Positions 15,868 through 24,889 of a DNA stretch of 64,000 nucleotides are shown here, piece after piece. The notes under the pieces were generated by a model that was not told the DNA's origin, searched no databases, and was given only the letters and a program-made list of their open reading frames with translations. The stretch comes from Paenibacillus sp. FSL R10-2734 (GTDB taxonomy: Bacteria; Bacillota; Bacilli; Paenibacillales; Paenibacillaceae), in contig NZ_CP150170.1 in NCBI RefSeq assembly GCF_037963865.1, positions 62,001-126,000 on the forward strand, read 5' to 3'. Both the position numbers and the translations under genes were made by a program. Position 1 is the stretch's first letter. Every line of letters starts with the position of its first letter.

Positions 15868-17418
15868 TTATTGTGCTTGTACGAACTCAGCAGATTTAAT
15901 CCCAGCTTGACGTCCGAAAATAATGATTTCTGCTACAGAGTTACCGCCGATTCGGTTTTGACCGTGCAATCCGCCTGTAACTTCACCTGCTGCAAACAGA
16001 CCAGGAATAGCAGCACCGTCTTTATTTAACACTTCTGTATTCGTATTGATCTTCACACCGCCCATGGTGTAGTGAATCCCTGGAGCGATCTTAATCGCGT
16101 AGAAAGGACCTGCGGACAAGTCGTTGTCCATCCCTGTTGTTCTGCCAAATTCAGCATCCTTCTTGTTCTTAACCGCGCTATTCCAAGTATCGAGTGTAGC
16201 TTGCAGCTTATCCGCTGGAACACCGATTTCTTTTGCCAATGCCTCAATAGTATCCGCTTTGATCACGAAGCCCATTTTATCATATTGTTCAATGGCTTTA
16301 ACGCGTGATTTGACGCCAGAATCAAACACAAGAGTAGCGCCTTTTTCAGGAAGTGCATTGATAGCTGCGGTAGCTTTATCACGTGTAGTCAATTCGTTTA
16401 CGAACCGTTTGCCTTCACTGTTAACCATGATAGATCCTTCGCCGCGAACAGCTTCCCCGATCAGATATGATTTATCTTGTTGAACCGTCGGGTGAACTTG
16501 GATTTGATCCATATCAACAGTTGTTCCGCCGAGCGCTTCGATCATCTTGATGCCATCACCAGTACTTCCGATCTGGTTAGTAGTAACGTATCCTTTCAGA
16601 TCAGGTCTAACTTTAGAGATCATATCCATATTGGCTCCGTAACCACCGGTTGTCACAACAACAGCCTTCGCTGTAATAGTCTTCTCATCAGCTTGGTTAA
16701 AGAGTACTTTCGCACCGTCAACCTTACCGTCTTTTTGAGTAATTCCCTTAACATCAGCGTTCACAAATAGTGGAATTTCTTTTTCCTGTACATTTTTCAC
16801 CAGGCCTTTAACAAGATATTGGCCTACTGCTGATCCGTCTTCTGGACGGTGAGTACGTTTTTCGCTCATACCGCCTGTAATCGTGAGATTGTTCAGTTTA
16901 ATTCCGATCGAATCTAACCAATCGATAGCACTCGCGGAATTGTCCACGAAGAAGCGAAGCATCTCTTTATTGTTCGTATCATGCCCGCCCTTTAGGGTCT
17001 CTTCATAAAACTTATCATTGCTGTCTTCAATGCCTTGTTCTTTTTGAAATTTCGTTTGGGAAGCGTTCATCCCTGACGAGGATTTCATTGTATTCCCGCC
17101 AGCAACCGGCATTTTTTCAAAAATAACCGGATTCAATCCTTTAGCTTTGGCTTCCAGTGCAGCCGTCATTCCCGCACCGCCAGCTCCTACAATGATTATA
17201 TCGTAGCTATCTTTTAATTGATCGAGTGGTGTGTAGCTTACTTCTGATGCGCCTGATACAGCTTCTGTTTTATCATTTTTAGCTGTTTCATTGACCTTAC
17301 TCTTGTTCTCGTTGCCATTGCTACTTGCTGTAGTACTACTATTACTGTTACCGCATCCTGCGATCACCAGCATGACAGAGAGAATAAGAATAAGGGCAGA
17401 GCCTGTTACCTTTTTCAT
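15868..17418 (-). CDS. Exported FAD-dependent reductase of the fumarate reductase/flavocytochrome c family
   Basis: A 516-residue lipoprotein (signal peptide with lipobox VIAGC), then a Ser/Asn/Lys-rich linker and an FAD-binding fold beginning YDIIIVGAGGAGMTAALEAK. Catalytic-site motifs of the soluble fumarate reductase family are visible: QIQVHPTV, RGEGSIMVNSEGKRF, HYTMGGVKIN and NRIGGNS. There is no heme motif and no FMN-attachment domain, so the electron donor must be separate. Relatives reduce fumarate, urocanate or other unsaturated acids outside the membrane, sometimes through flavin-based extracellular electron transfer; the substrate here is not evident. Single gene, convergent with the thi operon. 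Confidence 0.83.
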   Translation of the reverse strand: MKKVTGSALILILSVMLVIAGCGNSNSSTTASSNGNENKSKVNETAKNDKTEAVSGASEVSYTPLDQLKDSYDIIIVGAGGAGMTAALEAKAKGLNPVIFEKMPVAGGNTMKSSSGMNASQTKFQKEQGIEDSNDKFYEETLKGGHDTNNKEMLRFFVDNSASAIDWLDSIGIKLNNLTITGGMSEKRTHRPEDGSAVGQYLVKGLVKNVQEKEIPLFVNADVKGITQKDGKVDGAKVLFNQADEKTITAKAVVVTTGGYGANMDMISKVRPDLKGYVTTNQIGSTGDGIKMIEALGGTTVDMDQIQVHPTVQQDKSYLIGEAVRGEGSIMVNSEGKRFVNELTTRDKATAAINALPEKGATLVFDSGVKSRVKAIEQYDKMGFVIKADTIEALAKEIGVPADKLQATLDTWNSAVKNKKDAEFGRTTGMDNDLSAGPFYAIKIAPGIHYTMGGVKINTNTEVLNKDGAAIPGLFAAGEVTGGLHGQNRIGGNSVAEIIIFGRQAGIKSAEFVQAQ

Positions 17419-17576
17419 TTTAATTGCGCCCCCTTGTGAATGTTTTCACATTTATAATACAGTAAAAATGATGTTTTGTGAAGCATTTTCTGTAATTAGT
17501 TATGATTACCTTTACATTTTCATGTATTTTTTCATATTGGTTTGCATTTCCAGTTAGCTCCCAAACCAAAGAAAGA

Positions 17577-17604
17577 AAGTCACCCTAGTTAGAGTGACCT
17601 TCTT
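17577..17604 (-). terminator. Probable terminator of tagA
   Basis: GTCACCCT/AGAGTGAC stem close to the stop codon; the run of T on the minus strand is interrupted, so this is moderate. Confidence 0.55.
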
Positions 17605-17606
17605 AC

Positions 17607-18356
17607 TTATTTTTTAATCATCGCTTGAAACACAAATTTGGGTAGTACGGACTGTCTGCGCCATCGCGACTTTTGTCCTTTGGCAACAGGGGCGAATAAT
17701 AGTCGATGCAACCATTCTAAGTTGAGCTTTTTCCATACCGGTGGTGCAGGTTTAACTTTCCCAGCTATGACATCCAGACTTCCCCCCACGCCAAAAACAA
17801 CCTTAACCTGTGTAAGCGCCTGTTTGTGCTTATAAACCCATTTATCAGAGTATGGCGCACCCATTGCAACAATCAGGAAATCCGGCTGTGCGCCCTGAAT
17901 CTCTGCCACAATGGAAGGTTCCTCTTCCTTGGTAAGAAATCCATTATGTCTTCCCGCAATCTTCACATTCGGATAGGAGTGAGTGATCGCTTCGACCGCT
18001 TTGCAGCTTGTAAGCTCATCGGTGCCTAAGAAATAAAAGCTCCATCCTAGCTTATTCCCTTGCGCGAGCAGCTCAAGCAGTAGTTCATATCCCGTAACTC
18101 TTTCTGTTATTGGGTCGCCTTTTCTTCTCGATGCCAGCACTATGCCGATTCCATCAGGAGTGATCAAATCTGCTTCATGAAGTATGGTTCGAAGCAGCTC
18201 GTCCGATTGACTAGTTATCGTAATTTCCGGGTTTGCCGTAATCAAATGAAATAGCTTAGATTCCCCAGATTGAATATGTTCTGTTAGATGAAGTGTCGTC
18301 TCATCGAGTGTTAGTTTTGAAAAAGGAACGCCTAATATAGAGACTGTTCCAGCCAT
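17607..18356 (-). CDS. tagA: WecG/TagA/CpsF-family N-acetylmannosaminyltransferase
   Basis: A 249-residue GT26 glycosyltransferase, in Bacillus the enzyme that adds N-acetylmannosamine to undecaprenyl-PP-GlcNAc in wall teichoic acid linkage-unit synthesis. Motifs: LITANPEI, LITPDGIGIVLAS (catalytic Asp), ERVTGYELL, FYFLGT, and LIVAMGAPYSDKWV with VGGSLDVIAG near the C-terminus. The basic tail (KGQKSRWRRQ) fits membrane association. It stands apart from other wall-polymer genes. The same family also serves capsule or other secondary polymers. Confidence 0.88.
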   Translation of the reverse strand: MAGTVSILGVPFSKLTLDETTLHLTEHIQSGESKLFHLITANPEITITSQSDELLRTILHEADLITPDGIGIVLASRRKGDPITERVTGYELLLELLAQGNKLGWSFYFLGTDELTSCKAVEAITHSYPNVKIAGRHNGFLTKEEEPSIVAEIQGAQPDFLIVAMGAPYSDKWVYKHKQALTQVKVVFGVGGSLDVIAGKVKPAPPVWKKLNLEWLHRLLFAPVAKGQKSRWRRQSVLPKFVFQAMIKK

Positions 18357-18583
18357 TTAATCACCTCTCATTAAAAAGTTCATTCCAGTATACCTTACCA
18401 TACTCAATAAGGGTAGTCGGTGACAATACTCCAAAAAATATAACGTTTACATACCCCCGGAAATAAAGATAAGGGAATATCATTTTAATCCCCGAAGATG
18501 CGTCTTGCAACGATATATGAAGTACACTTTTGCCCTTGCCCAAATATAATGAACTATCTATTTATTTGAAAAGGGGTATAAGC

Positions 18584-19651
18584 ATGGCGCAGCCAAAAGT
18601 GATTGCTACAGTCCGCTCTGCCGGACCGATCGGAGATATCGAAGTAAACGTTATTACAAATCGAGTATACTTTGTTAACCCAGACACCGAGGCTGGAACT
18701 ATCGGGGTACTCGATGGCAGAACGAATCGAATTATCGCACGCATTAATGTAGGAAGACTGCCCACACAGCTCGGAATTAACCCCCAAACTAACCGAATCT
18801 ATGTGCCTAATTTCCGTGACGATACGGTTTCTGTAATTAATGGGCGGACAAACCAGGTGATCAAGACTGTGAAAGTGGGCCGAATGCCTGATAATATCGG
18901 AGTAAATGTTCGAAATAATTTAATTTATGTAACTAGCATAGTCGGAATTATATTCGTCATAGATGGGAAAACAAACCAGATCAAAACCAAGATTGAAGTC
19001 GGCGGTCGCCCTTCCAGAATCGTTATCAATGAACTTACAAATCGGATCTATGTGACCAATACAATAAATAATTCGGTCTCCGTCATTAACGGGAATACAC
19101 AGGCTATCATTGCGACCATTAAGGTCGGCAATAACCCTGTGATAACACCTGCACTTAATGTAATCACAAACCGTATTTATGTCGCTAATAACTTAAGTCG
19201 GTTTCTCTCAGTGATCAATGGTCGCAACAACAAGCTGCTACAAAATGTGCAGCTGGGACGTCTGCAAAGTGAGGTCGTTATCAATCCGCTGACAAATCGT
19301 ATTTATGTCTCAAGTGCACAAGTTGAAGGTAAAGGAAAGCTATTTGTCATCAACGGAAGTAATAACAAAATCATTACTACAAGGGTTCTACCTACCTCAT
19401 CCAACATAACCATTAATCCGAATACAAATCATTTGTTCGTTGGCAATTTCGATAAGAATCACATGTCCGTTTATAACGCCACCACGTTTAAAAGGCTCGC
19501 AAGATTTCCCTCAGTATCAGGCAGCACTGTGCTAAACCCACTCACCAATAGAGTTTATGTAGGAGGAAATGACTCCATCACAGTCATTCAGGACGTACCA
19601 GAACTAATTCGATTAGGTAAGCATAATTTTAAAAAAAGCGCCCACCATTAG
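18584..19651 (+). CDS. YncE/YVTN-type beta-propeller repeat protein
   Basis: About 355 residues built of seven or eight repeats of roughly 43 residues, with the consensus N-TNRIYV-N then VSVINGRTN and II-TI-VG. This is the YVTN beta-propeller pattern of YncE-like proteins and archaeal surface-layer proteins. No signal peptide or membrane helix is visible, so it is either cytosolic or exported by another route. The start is ATG 18584 behind AAAAGGGG. The function is unknown; propellers of this kind usually serve as binding scaffolds. Confidence 0.85.
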   Translation: MAQPKVIATVRSAGPIGDIEVNVITNRVYFVNPDTEAGTIGVLDGRTNRIIARINVGRLPTQLGINPQTNRIYVPNFRDDTVSVINGRTNQVIKTVKVGRMPDNIGVNVRNNLIYVTSIVGIIFVIDGKTNQIKTKIEVGGRPSRIVINELTNRIYVTNTINNSVSVINGNTQAIIATIKVGNNPVITPALNVITNRIYVANNLSRFLSVINGRNNKLLQNVQLGRLQSEVVINPLTNRIYVSSAQVEGKGKLFVINGSNNKIITTRVLPTSSNITINPNTNHLFVGNFDKNHMSVYNATTFKRLARFPSVSGSTVLNPLTNRVYVGGNDSITVIQDVPELIRLGKHNFKKSAHH

Positions 19652-19665
19652 GTGAGCGCCTTTCT
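19629..19665. terminator. Bidirectional terminator, propeller gene / MFS gene
   Basis: AAAGCGCCCACC and GGTGAGCGCCTTT form a tight stem with A- and T-runs. Confidence 0.85.
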
Positions 19666-19685
19666 ATTTAACAGATCACATTGAA

Positions 19686-21209
19686 CTAATGCGATACAGC
19701 TTGCTTAGTAGCTACTTTCTTGGAAGTCACTTTTTCTTCTGCCGTTTCCTTAGGCTGTACCCCTCTTTTAATGAAGAAAGCTAAGACAAATGCAATGATG
19801 GCTACGCCTACGGACACTAAGAATGCATCGTTAATCCCCTCAATGGTTGCTTTCGCAATGACTTGATTTTGGATACCAAGCAATTGATCTGCCGAAGGCT
19901 TAGTCGTTAATTTACTTACAGCATCAGCAACCATATCCTTCACATGTGAAGTGGTACTGTTGGACATAATTGTTACGAGCAATGCTCCGCCAATCGCGCC
20001 CGAGACTTGCTGAATCGTACTGTTCATGGCTGTACCATGCGGCGTGTATTTAGCTGGAATGGAGTTCAGGCCATTAGTCATAACAGGCATCATAACCATT
20101 GAAATCCCAAACATTCTCACAGAATAAAGAATCATGAGTGTTGAGTATTTAGTGTTTTCGGTCAAATCACTAAAGAAATACGTACTAATCACAACGATAG
20201 CTAGACCAATTAGTGCTAATACTTTACCGCCGAATTTATCGAACAATTTACCTGTGATTGGTGACATAACCCCCATAATTAACGCACCAGGCAACATTAG
20301 GAGTCCCGAATCCAGCGGTGAAATCCCTCTAATATTCTGCAAGTAAATCGGCATTAGCATCATCGCCGAGAACATTGCCATATTCAGAGTAATCGAAATC
20401 GCTGAGGATAAAGCAAACATTGGATATTTGTACACTCTGAAGTTAAGCATAGGCTCCTTCATCTTCATCTGACGCAGAATGAATATCACTAATCCGATGA
20501 CCCCGATAATAAGGGTGGAGTAGACCATTGGATCATCCCATCCTTTATTCCCAGCGGAGCTGAAGCCGTATAGAAGACCCCCGAAACCAATCGCTGATAA
20601 AAGTACAGATAGAAAATCAATCTTAATAGCCACATCTTTTTTAGGATCATGCAATTTGAAGAAGGCGAGAACGAATACCAATACAGCGATCGGTGCGATC
20701 ATAAAGAATAGAACAGGCCATTCATAATGCTCGATAATCCATCCAGATAATGTAGGACCGATAGCTGGTGCAAAAATCATTACCAATCCGAACATTCCCA
20801 TAGCCGAGCCACGTTTTTCAGGTGGGAAGGTGGTGAACAATACGTTCATTAATAATGGCATCATAATTGCGGCCCCTGAAGCTTGAACCATTCTGGCAAT
20901 CAATAATACAGGGAAGTTTGGTGCGAATCCTCCGATAAAGGTCCCTATCGCAAATAATCCAATGGCGATTAAGAACAATCGTCTAGCGGTATATTTTTGA
21001 ATTAAAAAGGCCGTTGAAGGAATCATGATCCCGTTCACTAGCATATAACCCGTTGATAGCCACTGTACCGTTGAGGCACTGACATCAAAATCCTTCATAA
21101 TCGATGGTAAAGCTATATTGAGTAGTGTATTACTCAGTAAAGCAACAAATGCACCAATCATAAGGATTACCAAAATCCCGTAGGATGCTTTATTTTCTTT
21201 TGCTTTCAT
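19686..21209 (-). CDS. DHA2-family (EmrB/QacA) multidrug MFS exporter
   Basis: A 507-residue transporter with 14 predicted helices. Motif A-like LIQKYTARRLF and the DHA2 motif C region PAIGPTLSGWIIEHYEW are present. A C-terminal Lys-rich tail follows the last helix. The start is ATG 21209, 8 nt after GGAGG; the in-frame ATG at 21224 overlaps that ribosome site. It is transcribed away from a TetR gene, the usual arrangement for a drug-inducible pump. Confidence 0.92.
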   Translation of the reverse strand: MKAKENKASYGILVILMIGAFVALLSNTLLNIALPSIMKDFDVSASTVQWLSTGYMLVNGIMIPSTAFLIQKYTARRLFLIAIGLFAIGTFIGGFAPNFPVLLIARMVQASGAAIMMPLLMNVLFTTFPPEKRGSAMGMFGLVMIFAPAIGPTLSGWIIEHYEWPVLFFMIAPIAVLVFVLAFFKLHDPKKDVAIKIDFLSVLLSAIGFGGLLYGFSSAGNKGWDDPMVYSTLIIGVIGLVIFILRQMKMKEPMLNFRVYKYPMFALSSAISITLNMAMFSAMMLMPIYLQNIRGISPLDSGLLMLPGALIMGVMSPITGKLFDKFGGKVLALIGLAIVVISTYFFSDLTENTKYSTLMILYSVRMFGISMVMMPVMTNGLNSIPAKYTPHGTAMNSTIQQVSGAIGGALLVTIMSNSTTSHVKDMVADAVSKLTTKPSADQLLGIQNQVIAKATIEGINDAFLVSVGVAIIAFVLAFFIKRGVQPKETAEEKVTSKKVATKQAVSH

Positions 21210-21400
21210 TTTGGAATCCTCCATTCTATAATCATACTATCAGTTCAAAAATGGACTCAAGTTACAATCCAGTGTAGAATATATTACTCTCTTATTTCCT
21301 ACTTGGCAAGATAAAATTATTTAAAATTGAAATTGTATTACGTTAAAATATAAGCTAGTCTATATTGGAACAAAGAGTTCAGCTTAAAGGGGCACCTCAG

Positions 21401-22291
21401 ATGATAAATAAACGAAAAGAGCAAGTTATTCTTAAGGCACATGAATTATTTATTGAAAAAGGCTACCACGCCACATCCATTCAGGATATTTTAAATCATA
21501 GTCGGATCTCTAAAGGATCCTTTTATAACTATTTCCCTTCCAAAGGGGATCTCTTTAAAGCTGTATTCACGTCTATTCACGATCGTCTTGAAGAAGGGCG
21601 AAATTCTCTGCTCATTGGTCAAGACCCTTCTGACATTGGGATATTTGCCGAACAGGTTCAGCTGGTTATGAAAATTAATAAAAACAACAAAATGCTACAG
21701 CTCGTAGAAGATGCTCTGGTCTCCAATGATCCAGACTTAATTACGTTTATCAAAAAAACTAAGTTCACCTTCTTAACCTGGGTGTATGAACGTTTCCTTC
21801 ATATTTTTCCTGCGGATAAGAAACCCTATTTACTGGACGGAGCGATCATTTTTACCGGAATCATGCAACATATGCTGCAAATCAATAGTGCGATGAATGA
21901 AGTCATCACCTCTAAGCAAATCATTGATTATTGCACTATTCTTATTCAAACGATTGTGGTGGACGTAAGTGAAAAGGAAATTCAGCTTATCTCGCCCGAT
22001 CACGTGACTAAATTGTTGCCCGCAGCCGAATATAGTGATTTCTTCAATAATGATTTATCCTTTGCGACAATAAGCTTGAAGAAAATTATCGAGAGATCAT
22101 GTGCACCCGATGATGCGAACCTCACTAACTATCTAAAGCTGTTGTACTTTATTCAAGAAGAAATCATGCACAACAAGGAACCAAGACAGTTCTTAATTGA
22201 AAGTGCCCTGTTATCATTAAAGACATGCCCCAAGCTGAATGATACGAAAGAGTTTGAGCATTATCAGGCAGTATTATCTAAAATGCTGTAA
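21401..22291 (+). CDS. TetR/AcrR-family regulator
   Basis: A 296-residue protein with a TetR HTH domain at its N-terminus (LFIEKGYHATSIQDILNHSRISKGSFYNYFPSKGDLF region). The ligand domain is longer than the usual 130-150 residues. The start is ATG 21401 behind AAAGGGG; an in-frame TTG at 21365 is less likely. It is divergent from the MFS pump and only 39 bp upstream of the Bce-type regulator gene, so it may govern both. Confidence 0.88.
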   Translation: MINKRKEQVILKAHELFIEKGYHATSIQDILNHSRISKGSFYNYFPSKGDLFKAVFTSIHDRLEEGRNSLLIGQDPSDIGIFAEQVQLVMKINKNNKMLQLVEDALVSNDPDLITFIKKTKFTFLTWVYERFLHIFPADKKPYLLDGAIIFTGIMQHMLQINSAMNEVITSKQIIDYCTILIQTIVVDVSEKEIQLISPDHVTKLLPAAEYSDFFNNDLSFATISLKKIIERSCAPDDANLTNYLKLLYFIQEEIMHNKEPRQFLIESALLSLKTCPKLNDTKEFEHYQAVLSKML

Positions 22292-22330
22292 CACAAATTC
22301 TTGTAACAAACTAAAAGTGTGGTGACCCCT

Positions 22331-23020
22331 ATGTTCAAGCTCTTATTAATTGAAGATGATACAACGCTGTTTAATGAGATCAAGGAGCGACTTACGCAGT
22401 GGTCTTATGAAGTGTATGGCATTCAAGATTTCAGTAATGTGACGCAGGAATTTATAGAGATCAAACCTGATCTAGTTATAATCGACATCCAGCTCCCAAA
22501 ATTCGATGGATTTCATTGGTGCCGAATGATTCGCTCTCACTCTAACCTTCCAATTATCTTCTTATCCTCTCGGGATCATCCGACGGATATGGTAATGTCC
22601 ATGCAGCTTGGAGCCGATGATTATATCCAAAAGCCCTTCCATTTCGATGTACTTATTGCCAAGGTCCAAGCAATCCTACGGCGTGTGTACAATTACAATA
22701 CGGATAACATCGAACTCAAAACATGGTGCGGAGCAACCGTCGATTATGAACGAAACCTAGTGACCAATGATGCGGGATCGCTAGAGCTTACGAAGAATGA
22801 GATTTTCATATTGAAATTGCTGATTGAGAACAAGAATAAAATTGTCACCCGCGAGGAGCTAATTAACAGATTGTGGGATGATAAACGTTTTATTAGTGAC
22901 AATACCCTTACTGTCAATGTAAATCGGCTGCGAAAGAAGCTGGATGAACTTGGATTAGGTGTTTTCATTGAAACGAAGGTTGGACAAGGGTATATGGCCA
23001 TCGAAGAGGAATCACTATGA
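22331..23020 (+). CDS. BceR-like OmpR-family response regulator
   Basis: Receiver domain with LLIEDDT, phospho-acceptor in LVIIDIQLPKFDG, and QKPFH, then a winged helix with NTLTVNVNRLRKKLDELG and ending TKVGQGYMAI, the Bce-type pattern. The ATG at 22331 follows GTGGTGA. The stop overlaps the kinase ATG. Likely activates the adjacent bceAB-like genes when peptide antibiotics such as bacitracin or lantibiotics are present; the actual inducer is not visible in the sequence. Confidence 0.9.
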   Translation: MFKLLLIEDDTTLFNEIKERLTQWSYEVYGIQDFSNVTQEFIEIKPDLVIIDIQLPKFDGFHWCRMIRSHSNLPIIFLSSRDHPTDMVMSMQLGADDYIQKPFHFDVLIAKVQAILRRVYNYNTDNIELKTWCGATVDYERNLVTNDAGSLELTKNEIFILKLLIENKNKIVTREELINRLWDDKRFISDNTLTVNVNRLRKKLDELGLGVFIETKVGQGYMAIEEESL

Positions 23021-24021
23021 TTAAAAAGTATCTCTTGGAAAGAAGCAGCTGGATCATCCTAGTTCTCTTTACCAATCTATTTATACTCTTTGTCACCTAC
23101 ATGGATCCGTCCATCCCACTCTCTTCGGTTCTCTATCTGGTCTCCTTGTCGATGCTCTTTTTCGTGATGTTCTTAATCCTTCGCTATCCCAGGGAAACCA
23201 GGTTCTATAAGAGCTTAGCTGAGCGAGATGATGATCTGGATTTAACAAGTATCGCCACTCCCGAAAGCCCGTTTGAGCAAATTATTGAAGAGAGCATGAC
23301 CAATCAAGCTAAATTGTTAAAACGGGCAGCTTCGAATAATCTAATGACGTTAGAGCAAGAGAAGGATGAACTGTTGTCGTGGATTCATGAGGTGAAGACC
23401 CCTCTGACAGCGATGCATCTAATGATTGAGCGAATTGAAGATGATGTAATGAAGAAGCATCTGACCTATGAATGGCTGCGAATTCATCTTCTACTGGATC
23501 AACAGCTCCATCAAAGGAGAATTCCCTTTATCGAGAATGATTTGTATATAGAACATATCGATTTAGAGACGCTTATTTTCGGGGAGATTAAGACGTTGCA
23601 ATCCTGGTGTATTCAGAAGGGCATTGGCTTTGAACTGAACTTGGAAGTAGCTGAAGTGCTTAGTGATGCCAAATGGCTGGCATTTATCCTCAGACAACTC
23701 CTAACCAACGCTGTAAAATATAGTGAAGCCTCAGATATTACAGTGAATAGCTATCAGCAAGCTGAGCATATCGTTCTTGAGGTGAAGGATCATGGACGCG
23801 GGATAGATCCAAAGGATCTGCCTCGCATATTTGAAAGAGGCTTTACCTCCACCACGGTGCATCGTGACAATGCCGCCACAGGCATGGGATTATATTTAGC
23901 CAAAAAAGCAGCGCAGCCCTTATTAATCGTCATCGGAGTTCAATCTGAGCTCGGATCAGGGACGACGTTCACTTTAACGTTTCCACTTAAAAATGAATTC
24001 GTGAAGCTCTCAAGCGTGTGA
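23017..24021 (+). CDS. BceS-like intramembrane-sensing histidine kinase
   Basis: A 334-residue kinase with two N-terminal helices joined by a very short external loop (YMDPSIPLSS), no PAS or large sensory domain, an H-box LSWIHEVKTPLTAMHLMI, and HATPase motifs (LLTNAVKYS, DHGRGIDPKDLPRIFERGF, ATGMGLYLAKK). The short loop marks the Bce class, in which the ABC permease itself senses the peptide and signals to the kinase. The gene end overlaps a terminator hairpin. Confidence 0.92.
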   Translation: MIKKYLLERSSWIILVLFTNLFILFVTYMDPSIPLSSVLYLVSLSMLFFVMFLILRYPRETRFYKSLAERDDDLDLTSIATPESPFEQIIEESMTNQAKLLKRAASNNLMTLEQEKDELLSWIHEVKTPLTAMHLMIERIEDDVMKKHLTYEWLRIHLLLDQQLHQRRIPFIENDLYIEHIDLETLIFGEIKTLQSWCIQKGIGFELNLEVAEVLSDAKWLAFILRQLLTNAVKYSEASDITVNSYQQAEHIVLEVKDHGRGIDPKDLPRIFERGFTSTTVHRDNAATGMGLYLAKKAAQPLLIVIGVQSELGSGTTFTLTFPLKNEFVKLSSV

Positions 24022-24040
24022 CAACAATGTCACATGCTTT
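24011..24040 (+). terminator. Terminator overlapping the end of the bceS-like gene
   Basis: AAGCGTGTGAC and GTCACATGCTT form a stem with a 6-nt loop, followed by TTTCATTTTG. It overlaps the stop codon and should separate the regulatory genes from the transporter genes. Confidence 0.75.
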
Positions 24041-24078
24041 TTCATTTTGTTCGGGCAATCGAAGGATAAGAACAGGAA

Positions 24079-24097
24079 AGCCTTTTATAATAAGGCT
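24079..24097 (+). promoter_or_regulatory. Inverted repeat over the -10 of the bceAB-like promoter
   Basis: AGCCTTttataatAAGGCT is a 6-7-6 dyad that includes TATAAT (24086-24091). No good -35 lies 17 bp upstream, as expected for an activator-dependent promoter. Whether the dyad is an operator is inference. Confidence 0.45.
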
Positions 24098-24127
24098 ATA
24101 CAAGAAACAAAAGGGGAGTGAATCATT

Positions 24128-24889
24128 ATGGCAATTCTAGAAGCCACTAAAATTCATAAAAGCTACGGAAATAAATTAAACAAACAATCCGTATTAAGCG
24201 GACTGGATATTTCTATAGAAGAAGGCGAATTTGTTGGGATTATGGGATCTTCCGGTTCAGGAAAGACGACGCTACTTAACGTGCTCTCGTCAATTGACCA
24301 GATCAGCAACGGATCGATTACCATCGAAGGTAATGAAATCTCCAATATGAAAGAAAAGCAATTAGCTGAATTTCGGAAAAATCATTTAGGATTTATTTTT
24401 CAAGAGTACAATCTTCTGGACACGCTGACGGTGAAGGAGAACATCTTGTTACCGCTATCCATCACCAACACCCCCAAGAAAATCGCCAATGAAAAATTCG
24501 AAAACGTCGCGAGGGAACTGGGGATTTTAGAGTTAAAGAATAAGTACCCGAATGAAATCTCTGGGGGGCAAAAACAACGTACCTCCGCTGCTCGGGCCTT
24601 CATTCATGATCCAAGCATTATTTTTGCTGACGAGCCTACCGGAGCCTTGGATTCTAAATCTGCTTCTGATTTGTTAAATAAGCTAAGTGAACTAAATCAA
24701 AGACGAAAAGCAACGATAGTTATGGTTACGCATGATCCAGTAGCTGCTAGCTATTGCAGTAGAGTTATTTTTATAAAGGATGGCACGATCTATACGCAAT
24801 TGAATAAAGGGGAACAATCCAGACAAGTCTTCTTCAACGACATTATAAAAACACAAGGTGTATTGGGTGGTGTGCAGAATGAGCATTAA
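24128..24889 (+). CDS. BceA-like ABC ATPase
   Basis: A 253-residue LolD/MacB-class ATPase: Walker A GSSGSGKTT, Q-loop FIFQEYNLLDTLTVKENILLP region, signature ISGGQKQRTSAARA, Walker B IIFADEPTGALD, H-loop MVTHDP. It partners with the large permease whose start lies inside its own 3' end. Together they detach peptide antibiotics from their lipid targets and sense flux. Confidence 0.92.
   Translation: MAILEATKIHKSYGNKLNKQSVLSGLDISIEEGEFVGIMGSSGSGKTTLLNVLSSIDQISNGSITIEGNEISNMKEKQLAEFRKNHLGFIFQEYNLLDTLTVKENILLPLSITNTPKKIANEKFENVARELGILELKNKYPNEISGGQKQRTSAARAFIHDPSIIFADEPTGALDSKSASDLLNKLSELNQRRKATIVMVTHDPVAASYCSRVIFIKDGTIYTQLNKGEQSRQVFFNDIIKTQGVLGGVQNEH

Noticed and set aside
24016..24033. TGTGAC-N6-GTCACA as a BceR or CRP-like operator
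   Set aside because: It forms the stem of a terminator with a T-run and overlaps a stop codon, which explains the symmetry.
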